Of a DNA stretch of 64,000 bases, positions 28,488 to 36,812 are shown in pieces; the first letter of the stretch is position 1; each line of letters begins with the position of its first letter. The position numbers and the translations under genes are program-made. The notes beneath the pieces were generated by a model. It ran no database searches. It had not been told where the DNA came from and was given only the letters and a program-made list of their open reading frames with translations. The stretch comes from Granulosicoccus sp. Lineage in GTDB: Bacteria; Pseudomonadota; Gammaproteobacteria; Granulosicoccales; Granulosicoccaceae. The stretch spans positions 62,001 to 126,000 of the forward strand of contig JAHDGK010000006.1 of assembly GCA_020627685.1 (NCBI GenBank). The letters run 5' to 3'.

Positions 28488-30608
28488 ATGCTGTCGGAGG
28501 GGCGAAGCTGGCCGCTAGGTGCTCACGCAGAAAAGGCCGGTGTTAACTTTGCGTTGTTCTCACAACACGCGACTGCCGTTGAACTGTGCGTGTTCGACGA
28601 CAAAGGTGTTAAAGAGCTGCATCGTTATCCATTACCTAAGAAAACCGACAGCGTCTGGCACGGCTTCTTGCCGGGTGCAAAAGCAGGGTTAATCTACGGC
28701 TATCGGGTGCATGGTCCTTACACCCCGGAAGAAGGGCATCGGTTCAATGCACATAAACTGCTAATCGATCCATACACGAAGGAATTGCACGGCAACTTAG
28801 TCTGGAACGATGCGAACTACGGGCATATTCGTGGGCACGTCGATAGGGATTTATCTTTCGATACCAGAGATAGTGCTCCGTATGTTCCCAAAAGCATTGT
28901 CGGCAAACACCAATCCAGAATCCCCGATGCTCATGCGCCTCACCGCCGGAGTTCCCCGCCTGCAGAGCGGCCTTCATTGAGCGACAAAGTCGTATTTGAA
29001 GGGCACGTGAAAGGACTGACAGCTCTGAACAAGGCAATTCCGGCCGCTAGACGTGGAACGTATCGTGCGCTCTCATCAAAAGCCATGACAGATTACTTTC
29101 ATCAGATGGGAGTGACGGCGTTAGAGCTTTTGCCAGTGCATCATTTTCTGGATGATGACTTTCTTGTCGAGAAAAATCTCAAAAACTATTGGGGCTATCA
29201 GTCCTTGTGCTTTTTCGTGCCTGCTGCCCGATACGCAGCCACTGACAATGCTTCAAAAGAATTTCGGGATATGGTTAAAGCGTTGCATAAAGCGGATATA
29301 GAAGTTTTGCTGGATGTCGTTTACAACCATTCCGCTGAAGGAAATGAAATGGGGCCAACCTTGTGTTATCGGGGAATTGACAACTTATCGTATTATCGCC
29401 TGGAAACCAATAAGCGTTATTATGTCAACGATAGCGGTACGGGAAATACCTTTGCTTTAGAGCATCCCAGAGTGTTGCAGCTAGTGCTCGATAGCTTACG
29501 CTTCTGGGCCAAAGATATGCAGGTCGATGGTTTTCGATTCGATTTAGCCAGCATTCTAGGTCGTGAAAGCTATGGCTTTGATCGAGGCGCCGGCTTCTTT
29601 GACGCAATTGCGCAAGACCCGGATTTACACGACACCAGAATGATTGCGGAGCCATGGGATTTGGGTCCCGGTGGTTATCAACTAGGACAGTATCCTTCTC
29701 GTTGGTCAGAATGGAACGATCAGTTCAGAGATACCGCCCGAAGGTTCTGGAACTCCGATGCTCCCTCATTACAAGATTTTTCAGACAAGTTGTTAGGCAG
29801 TAGTTCCTTGTTTGAGTGGCAGGGACGCGAACCGAGTGCCAGTGTGAATTTTATAACGGCTCACGACGGCTTTACGCTTCGCGATTTAGTCAGTTACGAA
29901 ACGAAACATAATTTACAAAACGGTGAAGACAATCGTGACGGGCATGATGGGAACCATTCACACAACCATGGTGTTGAGGGTGACACTGACGACTTAGAAA
30001 TAATCGAGCTGCGATTGCGTCAACAGCGTAACTTTCTATGCACCTTGTTTTTGGCTCAGGGGACGCCAATGCTGTTGGCCGGTGATGAGCGTAATCGTAC
30101 ACAAGGCGGTAATAACAACGCCTACTGCCAGGACAATGAAATTGCCTGGATTGATTGGGAAAAATCCGCTCAGGCGGAGTCGCTCGCAGAATTTACTCAC
30201 GCCCTCGCGGTCATACGTAAAACACAACCTGTTCTTCGACGATCTTGGTATCTGCACGGCCGACATATGTCGAAAAGCACCGGCTTACCTGATGTCAGTT
30301 GGCTAAATGACGGCGCCGAATTAATGCTGGATCAGGATTGGCATAAAACAGATGGCGGTTTTGTAGCGCTGCAGTTAATGGGGGATGCGATACCGGAAGG
30401 GCAAAACGTTGACGCGTCCGATACCTTGCTGATATTGATCAATGGAAGCAAGAGTGAAATTGTGTTTCCGCTGCGGTCGACTCAATTGGCCGGGGAAAAA
30501 TGGCAATTACTGGTCGATACAGCCAACCCGGTTCACACAAATCCCACTGTAAGCGGTGAAAAACTGTGTCACTGGAAATCTGTGCAGGTGCTAAAACTGC
30601 TGGTGTGA
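28488..30608 (+). CDS. glgX: Glycogen debranching enzyme GlgX
   Basis: This GH13_11 enzyme removes alpha-1,6 branches from phosphorylase-limited glycogen. The 706 residues comprise an N-terminal CBM48 (GAHAEKAGVNFALFSQHA), the barrel with nucleophile D352 (DGFRFDLAS), acid E388 (IAEPWDLG) and the TAHDGFTLRDLV block with the third aspartate, then a C-terminal beta domain. A short low-complexity insertion around residues 140-165 (HAPHRRSSPPAERPS) is unusual but in frame. It lies 7 nt after glgP. Confidence 0.94.
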   Translation: MLSEGRSWPLGAHAEKAGVNFALFSQHATAVELCVFDDKGVKELHRYPLPKKTDSVWHGFLPGAKAGLIYGYRVHGPYTPEEGHRFNAHKLLIDPYTKELHGNLVWNDANYGHIRGHVDRDLSFDTRDSAPYVPKSIVGKHQSRIPDAHAPHRRSSPPAERPSLSDKVVFEGHVKGLTALNKAIPAARRGTYRALSSKAMTDYFHQMGVTALELLPVHHFLDDDFLVEKNLKNYWGYQSLCFFVPAARYAATDNASKEFRDMVKALHKADIEVLLDVVYNHSAEGNEMGPTLCYRGIDNLSYYRLETNKRYYVNDSGTGNTFALEHPRVLQLVLDSLRFWAKDMQVDGFRFDLASILGRESYGFDRGAGFFDAIAQDPDLHDTRMIAEPWDLGPGGYQLGQYPSRWSEWNDQFRDTARRFWNSDAPSLQDFSDKLLGSSSLFEWQGREPSASVNFITAHDGFTLRDLVSYETKHNLQNGEDNRDGHDGNHSHNHGVEGDTDDLEIIELRLRQQRNFLCTLFLAQGTPMLLAGDERNRTQGGNNNAYCQDNEIAWIDWEKSAQAESLAEFTHALAVIRKTQPVLRRSWYLHGRHMSKSTGLPDVSWLNDGAELMLDQDWHKTDGGFVALQLMGDAIPEGQNVDASDTLLILINGSKSEIVFPLRSTQLAGEKWQLLVDTANPVHTNPTVSGEKLCHWKSVQVLKLLV

Positions 30609-30622
30609 ACAGCTGAGGTATA

Positions 30623-30653
30623 CTTCGACGCAACGTTGGTTCTACCGTCGAAG
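30623..30653. promoter_or_regulatory. Hairpin abutting the start of the LtaS-like gene
   Basis: CTTCGACG and CGTCGAAG form a perfect 8-bp stem around a 15-nt loop that itself contains the palindrome CAACGTTG. It begins 14 nt after the glgX stop and ends 3 nt before the ATG at 30657, where the ribosome site should be. It could attenuate read-through from glgX or mask translation start. The role is inference. Confidence 0.4.
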
Positions 30654-30656
30654 AAT

Positions 30657-31385
30657 ATGAAGTCCATAATTCCTGCAAGAAATTTGTTGCGTCATTTTTT
30701 ATTGTTTGCGCTGACAGCGTTGTTCTTACTCACGGTTATGCGTGCAGCCTATGGTCTTTGGCAGTTCCCTAAGGTCATGGAAGCCAACGCGGTCCTACCG
30801 CTTTTCGTGCAGGGGTTGCGCTTTGACCTCGCGTTAATTGGCATCATCAGCCTCGTGCCAGTCGTTTTTGGCTCTTTGTTCTCGGTATCAAAGTACACCC
30901 GTAGTTTTGCCAAATTTCTGGTTCTATTTTTCTTCACCTTAGGATTGTTGCTCATTCTTGTGCTTGAGCTAATTACCCCTTGGTTTATTCAAAACGTAGG
31001 AATGCGCCCCGACATTAACCTGATTGCAGACGTTAGCAATCCAATGGCAGAGATTTCCGCAGCGTTCAGTGAATACACGGTTCCACTGATCATCGGCATC
31101 GTTGTATCCGTATTGATCTTCATTGCATTTTGCTTGCGCATGGAACTCAACCGATTTCTACGATTCAGAGTATTTGCTCCGACGGGCATCATGCTTGGCC
31201 TTGTGGGCGGGCTGCTATGCCTGATGGCCATATGGTCAACGTTTGATTTGTCCCAAAAAGCTTTGTCGCCCGGAGACTCTTTGATAAGCCGGGATGTCAT
31301 GGTAAATGACTTAGCCATGAACACCACGTACAAGACAATCTATTCCTTGGTGCTCCCGATTTTTAACAAAAGCGAACCGGAATAA
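30657..31385 (+). CDS. Membrane protein resembling only the N-terminal domain of LtaS-type phosphoglycerol transferases
   Basis: About five membrane helices (roughly 10-30, 45-65, 80-105, 130-155, 175-200) and phrases such as LRFDLALIG and the terminal NDLAMNTTYKTIYSLV resemble the membrane part of LtaS/OpgB/EptA-like enzymes. The protein stops after 242 residues, where the ~350-residue sulfatase-fold catalytic domain normally begins. No catalytic Thr or metal ligands exist, and the next gene is convergent, so the missing half is not downstream. ATG at 30657 is preferred over TTG at 30636, which lies in a hairpin loop. It may be a truncated relic or an accessory membrane protein. Confidence 0.6.
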   Translation: MKSIIPARNLLRHFLLFALTALFLLTVMRAAYGLWQFPKVMEANAVLPLFVQGLRFDLALIGIISLVPVVFGSLFSVSKYTRSFAKFLVLFFFTLGLLLILVLELITPWFIQNVGMRPDINLIADVSNPMAEISAAFSEYTVPLIIGIVVSVLIFIAFCLRMELNRFLRFRVFAPTGIMLGLVGGLLCLMAIWSTFDLSQKALSPGDSLISRDVMVNDLAMNTTYKTIYSLVLPIFNKSEPE

Positions 31386-31414
31386 AAAATAGTCTTGTAA
31401 AAACGTCTCAACGT

Positions 31415-32287
31415 TTAAGAGCAGTTTCCTTTATCGGTCCAGGCCCTAACGTAATCAATCTGGTACTTGGCAGGGAAGTCTGTGCTGCCGTCTGGTGAGC
31501 CAGGCCAGTTTCCACCGACGGCTAAATTAAGTAGGAAGTGAACCGGGCGGGTAAAGTCTTTGGGTGTTCGGTGTCGAACCTTAAATTCCCCATCCAAGTA
31601 CCAATTAACATACTCTGGCGTCCATACAACGCTATAGGTATGAAAGGCTTTGGTTAAATCGGTCCGGGTGCGGTGATCGTAAGGGTGTGACGTTAGCTTG
31701 CCGGTTTGATTTGTATGCAGCGTGGTGTGGTAAGTATTTCTCTCGTGCCCCAAGTGTTCCATGACATCTATCTCAGGCAACACGGCTATGCCCGCTGGCC
31801 ATTGATCGAAGCTTGGCAGCAACCAGAACGCAGACCAGAGACCTTGACCCGCGGGTACCTTGGCGCGAATATCGAAGCGTCCGTACTTTTGTGAGAACGA
31901 CTTTTCGGTGGTTAAAACACCGGATACGTAGGGTTGTCCGTGCACGACACCCCGTAGAGCACGCGGTGTTGGTACAGCCGCAATAGTCAGTACGCTGTCG
32001 TCAACAGAAAAAACCGAGTACCCGTGTTCATCCGGGTCGACATAAAATTGCTGCTCGTTGTTAATGATGACATCGCGTCCCCAGATATACCGGGTGTGCC
32101 AGAGACCGTCAGGTGACGCGGCATTGCGCAAAGAAAGCTCATCAAAGGTTTCTTCAAAACTCATACTCCAGCAACTATCTACCAGAGGCTTCTTTGATTG
32201 AGCCAAAGAAGAGCCGGGCAGCCCGCACAGTAGCGCCAGTGCTGATGCAACTGCTACCGAATACCGAGTGGTTATTGTCTTTTTCAT
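31415..32287 (-). CDS. Secreted glycoside hydrolase family 16 (beta-glucanase-like)
   Basis: The 290-residue protein has a signal peptide (about 1-30, ending SLAQ) and a complete GH16 jelly-roll. The catalytic signature E-x-D-x-x-E is intact as E172-I-D174-V-M-E177, with the acid/base and nucleophile glutamates. WSAFWLLPS and the late NLAVGGNWPG also fit GH16 beta-1,3-glucanases and ExoK/ExsH-type polysaccharide depolymerases. It is last in the leftward exopolysaccharide cluster, 57 nt after galE, so trimming or releasing the polymer made by that cluster is the likeliest job. Substrate is inferred from position. Confidence 0.9.
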   Translation of the reverse strand: MKKTITTRYSVAVASALALLCGLPGSSLAQSKKPLVDSCWSMSFEETFDELSLRNAASPDGLWHTRYIWGRDVIINNEQQFYVDPDEHGYSVFSVDDSVLTIAAVPTPRALRGVVHGQPYVSGVLTTEKSFSQKYGRFDIRAKVPAGQGLWSAFWLLPSFDQWPAGIAVLPEIDVMEHLGHERNTYHTTLHTNQTGKLTSHPYDHRTRTDLTKAFHTYSVVWTPEYVNWYLDGEFKVRHRTPKDFTRPVHFLLNLAVGGNWPGSPDGSTDFPAKYQIDYVRAWTDKGNCS

Positions 32288-32344
32288 CAGCTCTAGTATC
32301 GTCTTTTTGTGCGTTTGGCGGGTGCCTGCTGAGTTACCAACTGT

Positions 32345-33355
32345 TCAGCTAGGCGGGTTGTCGGTAAACCATTGCCATGCGTGACGGATGCTGTCTTTGA
32401 CATCCGCATGCTTGGGTTGCCATTCCAGGTTTGTCATGGCTGCAGTGGCATCTGCGACAAGCTCCGGTGGATCGCCTGCACGACGATCAACACTGTTGTA
32501 GGTAAAATCTACCCCCGTGATCTCACGGCAGGCGTCAATGACTTCTAAAACGGTATAACCCCGATTGACACCTAAATTAAACTGCTCTGCGCCGAGTTCG
32601 GGTAGGCGGTTCATTCGATTGAAGGCTGCGATATGTGCGCTGCATAAATCGTTGACATGGATATAGTCACGCACACAAGTACCGTCGCGAGTATCAAAGT
32701 CGCTGCCAAATACCATAAGGTTTGTGTCTGCAGGATCGCCGCCGGCTTGAACCCGTAACGCTTCAAACAAAATCAACGGCAACAAGTGAGTTTCAGGGTC
32801 ATGGCGTTCACCGATACTGCCGTCTTCCGCACAGCCGGCCGCATTGAAGTAGCGCAGCGCTACACTGCGCAAATCATAAGCTGTGCTGTAGTCTTTTAGA
32901 ATTTGCTCAACCATGAGCTTCGATTGTCCATACGGATTAATCGGATTTTGTGGTGTGCTTTCAGTAATAGGAAGACTTTCCGGTACACCGTAGGTTGCAC
33001 ACGTTGACGAAAACACAAGCTTCTTAACGTCGTGCGAAATCATGGTGTCTAGTAGGCACTGAGTGCCGGTCACGTTATTGCGATAGTACATCGCCGGTTC
33101 ATGTACCGATTCTCCGACATAGGCCAGGGCTGCGAAATGCATGACAGCCTGAATGTCGTGTGCCTTAAACACACCCGACAACATATCGGTATCGTGGAGA
33201 TCTCCCACGACTAGTTCGCCGGCGGTAACAGCATCTCTATTGCCACGTTCAAGGTTGTCGTAAACAACCACTTTATAGCCTTGTTGATCGAGAAGGCGAA
33301 CCATGTGCGAACCAATATAGCCTGCACCACCGGTAACCAGTATTGTATTTGTCAC
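32345..33355 (-). CDS. galE: UDP-glucose 4-epimerase
   Basis: This extended SDR enzyme interconverts UDP-glucose and UDP-galactose, supplying a sugar for the polymer. The NAD loop is TGGAGYIGSH near the N-terminus, and the catalytic S and Y-x-x-x-K are in SSTCATYG and NPYGQSK. The GTG start at 33355 gives 336 residues, the usual length, and is preceded by a GAGGA ribosome site. An upstream ATG at 33442 would add 29 residues inside the preceding gene and is rejected. It lies 10 nt after the polymerase gene. Confidence 0.93.
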   Translation of the reverse strand: MTNTILVTGGAGYIGSHMVRLLDQQGYKVVVYDNLERGNRDAVTAGELVVGDLHDTDMLSGVFKAHDIQAVMHFAALAYVGESVHEPAMYYRNNVTGTQCLLDTMISHDVKKLVFSSTCATYGVPESLPITESTPQNPINPYGQSKLMVEQILKDYSTAYDLRSVALRYFNAAGCAEDGSIGERHDPETHLLPLILFEALRVQAGGDPADTNLMVFGSDFDTRDGTCVRDYIHVNDLCSAHIAAFNRMNRLPELGAEQFNLGVNRGYTVLEVIDACREITGVDFTYNSVDRRAGDPPELVADATAAMTNLEWQPKHADVKDSIRHAWQWFTDNPPS

Positions 33356-33360
33356 GTCTT

Positions 33361-33369
33361 TTTCCTCAG
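33361..33369 (-). promoter_or_regulatory. Ribosome binding site deciding the galE GTG start
   Basis: On the minus strand GAGGA sits about 7 nt before the GTG codon and directly precedes VTNTILVTGG, where GalE proteins normally begin. It overlaps the stop of the upstream polymerase gene, consistent with coupled translation. Confidence 0.55.
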
Positions 33370-34958
33370 CCTGCCTTGCGTTGTCGCCGGGCGAGCTTTC
33401 GTTGCATTGTCGTTTGATCGCTTTTATTAATAAAGCGGCCATTAATGGTAATTCCTTTTCGAGCGTTGCTTCCTGCGGCCTTGTTGCCTGCGGCCTTTGC
33501 CGGAGTCGTCTCTTGCGAATCGGTTTTCGCGTTGATGACAGTAATGTCGCGTCGCTTGAGCAACCGCTTCTTTAAAACACGTCTGTGTTCTAGTCTTTCG
33601 CGAGCCAGTTTTACTCTTTCACTGTTGTATGCCGGTAGCGCTGCTGGTAAACCGAACACACCGGAGCGAGATTGAACCAAGGTTACTTGCTGCAGCATGC
33701 TGATCGGTAGCGCTATAAAAAATACCCAATACAAGTCTCTATTAATGAGAAGACGCGCTTCAGAATAATTACTGAGCAACAACGCGATGGTGAAGCCTAA
33801 GACGAACAGTACACCCGGCTGCTGTCGCTGATACTGGCAATACACTATTTCTATGACTTGTTGGATTATCCAGAAAACAGTGATGGCTGTGAGTGGCAGA
33901 CCAATTTCAGATGCCACTTGTAAGATGCCGTTGTGTGCGTGGTAGACGGTCCACGTAAATTCAGTGAGTGAGCGTTGAATCCAGGCGCTTGCATCTGTAG
34001 GGAACCAAATGGTGCCGTATCCATAACCCGTCAGCGGCCGTTCTAAAATGAGAGCCCACGTCTGTGCCCAGACTTCACCGCGACCCGTCAGGTCACCTGA
34101 ACGGCCGATAAGTTCGGCGGTATCGATGAAGTGAAATGCGACACCTGCCATGCCTGTGAACAATATGCCGAGTACGATCATTGAGATCATGCCAAGACGT
34201 AAGCTAAAGGCAATATGCAGATAAATCATAACGGAGGCGGCCGTTATCAGTGCCAATAGTGATGTGGCAGATTGACTGAAGACCAAACAAACCAGCGATG
34301 CTGCTGTCAGCGCAATATAAAACGCTTTCATAAACGGTGTGGTGTGCCAGAACGTCAAACTCACGAGCAGTAAAATAGTGACCGCAGACCAAAACCCTAA
34401 GGTGTTTTTAGAGGTTAGAACTCCGGCCCATACAATGGTGCCCTCATACTCAACCAACCCAAGAGAGGGCAGAGCAAGTGCCGCAACGATTGATACGACC
34501 ATTAACAAACCCAGAACAATTGCACTGGTTCGTAAAATACGGGTAAGCGGTAAGGTGAAGCCTAAGTAGAACGCAACCAATGTGGTACCGACAAGGTGTA
34601 TGGACCTTTCAAAAGTGAGACCACTGTCCATCGACCATAGCGCAGAAAAACACGTACCTGCTATGACCAATGTTAATGGTAGGCGATAACGAACAATCCA
34701 CGTGGCCCAATTAAGCCCTGAGGAAAGCAGTAAGCCCAGCGTTGCTACCAGATACATCAACAGCCAAATCACAGTAACCAGAGCACTTGCAGTTCCACTG
34801 GCGAACGGTGAGCGCATGGCCATGGTGAGCGTAAAGCTACTACCTTGCAATAGCGTCAGTACCAACATTAATGTTGGTATCAGTGAGGCTCGGTATGGCG
34901 CGTGAAGCGTGTTCAGCATCGGCGCATCAACCGCTTGCGCGTTCCTGTGCACGCGCAT
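33366..34958 (-). CDS. O-antigen ligase/polymerase-like membrane protein (Wzy/ExoQ type)
   Basis: About ten to twelve membrane helices span residues ~25-420, with a periplasmic loop carrying GRGEVWAQTWALILERPLTGYGYG, the Wzy_C/O-antigen-ligase hallmark. In a Wzx/Wzy pathway this protein polymerises lipid-linked repeat units in the periplasm. The last ~90 residues form a very basic Lys/Arg-rich tail (ERLEHRRVLKKRLLKRR, then RKLARRQRKAG), unusual for the family and probably cytosolic. The ATG at 34958 overlaps the preceding gene by 32 nt; ATG at 34919 (Met14) would leave a 7-nt gap and is as plausible. Confidence 0.82.
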   Translation of the reverse strand: MRVHRNAQAVDAPMLNTLHAPYRASLIPTLMLVLTLLQGSSFTLTMAMRSPFASGTASALVTVIWLLMYLVATLGLLLSSGLNWATWIVRYRLPLTLVIAGTCFSALWSMDSGLTFERSIHLVGTTLVAFYLGFTLPLTRILRTSAIVLGLLMVVSIVAALALPSLGLVEYEGTIVWAGVLTSKNTLGFWSAVTILLLVSLTFWHTTPFMKAFYIALTAASLVCLVFSQSATSLLALITAASVMIYLHIAFSLRLGMISMIVLGILFTGMAGVAFHFIDTAELIGRSGDLTGRGEVWAQTWALILERPLTGYGYGTIWFPTDASAWIQRSLTEFTWTVYHAHNGILQVASEIGLPLTAITVFWIIQQVIEIVYCQYQRQQPGVLFVLGFTIALLLSNYSEARLLINRDLYWVFFIALPISMLQQVTLVQSRSGVFGLPAALPAYNSERVKLARERLEHRRVLKKRLLKRRDITVINAKTDSQETTPAKAAGNKAAGSNARKGITINGRFINKSDQTTMQRKLARRQRKAG

Positions 34959-35886
34959 CTTCTATGGATAAGCCACGCACGCGTACGTATTGATCGACAA
35001 GTCGCCGATACGCACGGGGGAACAAGTTTTGGATGGTTTGTCGTACGATGCCTAGTGGACCTATAGCACCGGCTTTATAGCCTTGCCAAAGTAGAGAAAA
35101 ACTTTCCAAGGGTGCTTTTCGCGCTAGCCCGACGCTCTCAAAGCCTGCGCGAAACCCAGCCCATGCTTGAGGAGACATTGCTGATTTCTGCGTTGCCATC
35201 CAGCTGAAAAAGTTCGTATATTTTTCAGATGTACCTGCATAAATGGGCAGCTGGGATAAGGCATCGGCACTGATGATATCGGCGTACAGTGTGTACGGGC
35301 GAGGCATCATGTGAAATCCGATTCCCGTGTTCCAACAGTCAATGGCAAATTGATCGTTATCACCAAACGTGACATTTTCGTCCCATTGAACGCGTTCAGA
35401 GAGAGACCTGGGAATGATCATCGTGCTGGTCTGTATGAATCCACCATAGACGTATAAAAAGTCATATATGGATTCTTCATAGCCTAATGCTCGCCCCGGT
35501 TTAACCCAATAACGACCGACACCTCTGTCAACAATAATTTGACCGTAAAGGAGAACATCGCCGTGGGTTTCAAGTTCTTTTTGCGCAGCCTCTAGAAAGT
35601 CCGGATACCAGGAATCGTCGGAATCGAGGAACGCGATGTAATCACCGGTGGCTACACGCATACCATGATTACGTGCGGCTGCAGGGCCTGCATTTTCCTG
35701 ATGGACAACTACCAGCCGTGGGTCGTCTATGCCGGCAAGCACGTCAAGCGTGTCATCAGCGGAGCCGTCATCAACCACGACCACTTCCAGATTGCTATAG
35801 GTCTGTTCAAAACAAGACTTTAAGGTATCAAGAACCGATGTAGATCGGTTGTATGTTGGAATGACAACTGAGAAACGTGGCTGCAT
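34927..35886 (-). CDS. Family 2 glycosyltransferase
   Basis: This 319-residue GT-A fold enzyme opens with SVVIPTYNRS and carries VVVDDGSADDT and AFLDSDDSW, the last holding the D-x-D metal/nucleotide site. There are no membrane helices. It would add one sugar to the lipid-linked repeat unit; donor and linkage cannot be told. Its start abuts the end of the next upstream glycosyltransferase gene (1-nt overlap), so they form one operon with the flippase. Confidence 0.88.
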   Translation of the reverse strand: MQPRFSVVIPTYNRSTSVLDTLKSCFEQTYSNLEVVVVDDGSADDTLDVLAGIDDPRLVVVHQENAGPAAARNHGMRVATGDYIAFLDSDDSWYPDFLEAAQKELETHGDVLLYGQIIVDRGVGRYWVKPGRALGYEESIYDFLYVYGGFIQTSTMIIPRSLSERVQWDENVTFGDNDQFAIDCWNTGIGFHMMPRPYTLYADIISADALSQLPIYAGTSEKYTNFFSWMATQKSAMSPQAWAGFRAGFESVGLARKAPLESFSLLWQGYKAGAIGPLGIVRQTIQNLFPRAYRRLVDQYVRVRGLSIEDARAQERASG

Positions 35887-36812
35887 TAGTAGGTCTCGCT
35901 ACGTAATGTAATACGACCCAGATGGGCAGTGAGTTTGCCTTCAAATTTCCAGCGAAGCGCTTGCGATTTCTCTGCAATGGCGGGTGATAACATTGAAAAC
36001 GCGCTCAAGACATAGGCCACAACACCCAGCCCGACGGTCTTGGTACAGCGCACCAGACTAGCTCCCAGACCGGGTTCCAATAGCTGGGTAACGCGGACGC
36101 GTGAGTTGTGAATGGTCACTACTCTGTGCTTTAGCCAATCAGGTTTCAGCCGGGATGGCGGCACCGGTTCGTGAACAATAGCGTTGGCTGCCCAGTACAT
36201 CGAGTGACCGAGTTTAGCCAGCTGCATAAAGAAAGCGAGATCTTCGCCCCCCGAGTGAGCAAACTCCGGACGAAAGAAAGTAGGGGCTAGTGGTTTAAGG
36301 ATGTCGGCTCGAAGTAAAAAATTACCGCCAGCCTGAAGCTCACATTGACTGGCATCACTGAGCCCCATATCAGCGCCATAATACGGATTATTTAACAGCT
36401 CGGCGGGTGCGCCTTCGGGAAAAACCGGGCGAGTAGGGCCACCGACAACATCGGCAGACTGTTCTGTCTGCACTCGGAGTAATTCAGAAAGCCATTGTGG
36501 TTCCGGCCATTCGTCGTCATCTAAAAACGCTATAAAATCTGGTTTGTGCTTCAGCGCTTCGTTAGTCGCCGTGTTTCGTGCCGCGGATATTCCGGCTTGT
36601 GTTTCGTTCAACGCAATTACTTTGAACGGGTAGTCCTCAGGTAATGCTTCGCAAACGGTGACGCCTTCTTTGCCAGCATCGTTGTCACTGACGACCACAA
36701 TCATGTCGTCAGAGGCGTGAAGCGCAGGGAGTGCGTTTAGTAATTTTGCAAGACCGTCCGGACGTCGGTAGGTACAAATGCACAAGACTATTTGCGGCTT
36801 GAGATGACTCAT
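35886..36812 (-). CDS. Family 2 glycosyltransferase
   Basis: This 308-residue GT-A enzyme has the N-terminal ICTYRRPDGLAKLL, AFLDDDEWPEPQW with the metal-binding aspartates, and SGGEDLAFFMQLAKLG, the likely catalytic-base region. The C-terminal ~60 residues contain one hydrophobic stretch (VGLGVVAYVLSAFSML) that may attach it to the membrane. It overlaps the flippase gene by 4 nt and the next transferase by 1 nt. Confidence 0.88.
   Translation of the reverse strand: MSHLKPQIVLCICTYRRPDGLAKLLNALPALHASDDMIVVVSDNDAGKEGVTVCEALPEDYPFKVIALNETQAGISAARNTATNEALKHKPDFIAFLDDDEWPEPQWLSELLRVQTEQSADVVGGPTRPVFPEGAPAELLNNPYYGADMGLSDASQCELQAGGNFLLRADILKPLAPTFFRPEFAHSGGEDLAFFMQLAKLGHSMYWAANAIVHEPVPPSRLKPDWLKHRVVTIHNSRVRVTQLLEPGLGASLVRCTKTVGLGVVAYVLSAFSMLSPAIAEKSQALRWKFEGKLTAHLGRITLRSETY

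Noticed and set aside
31401-31416. 6-bp inverted repeat AAACGT/ACGTTT as terminator of the GH16 gene
   Set aside because: The stem is short; some T-residues follow, but it is too weak to call.
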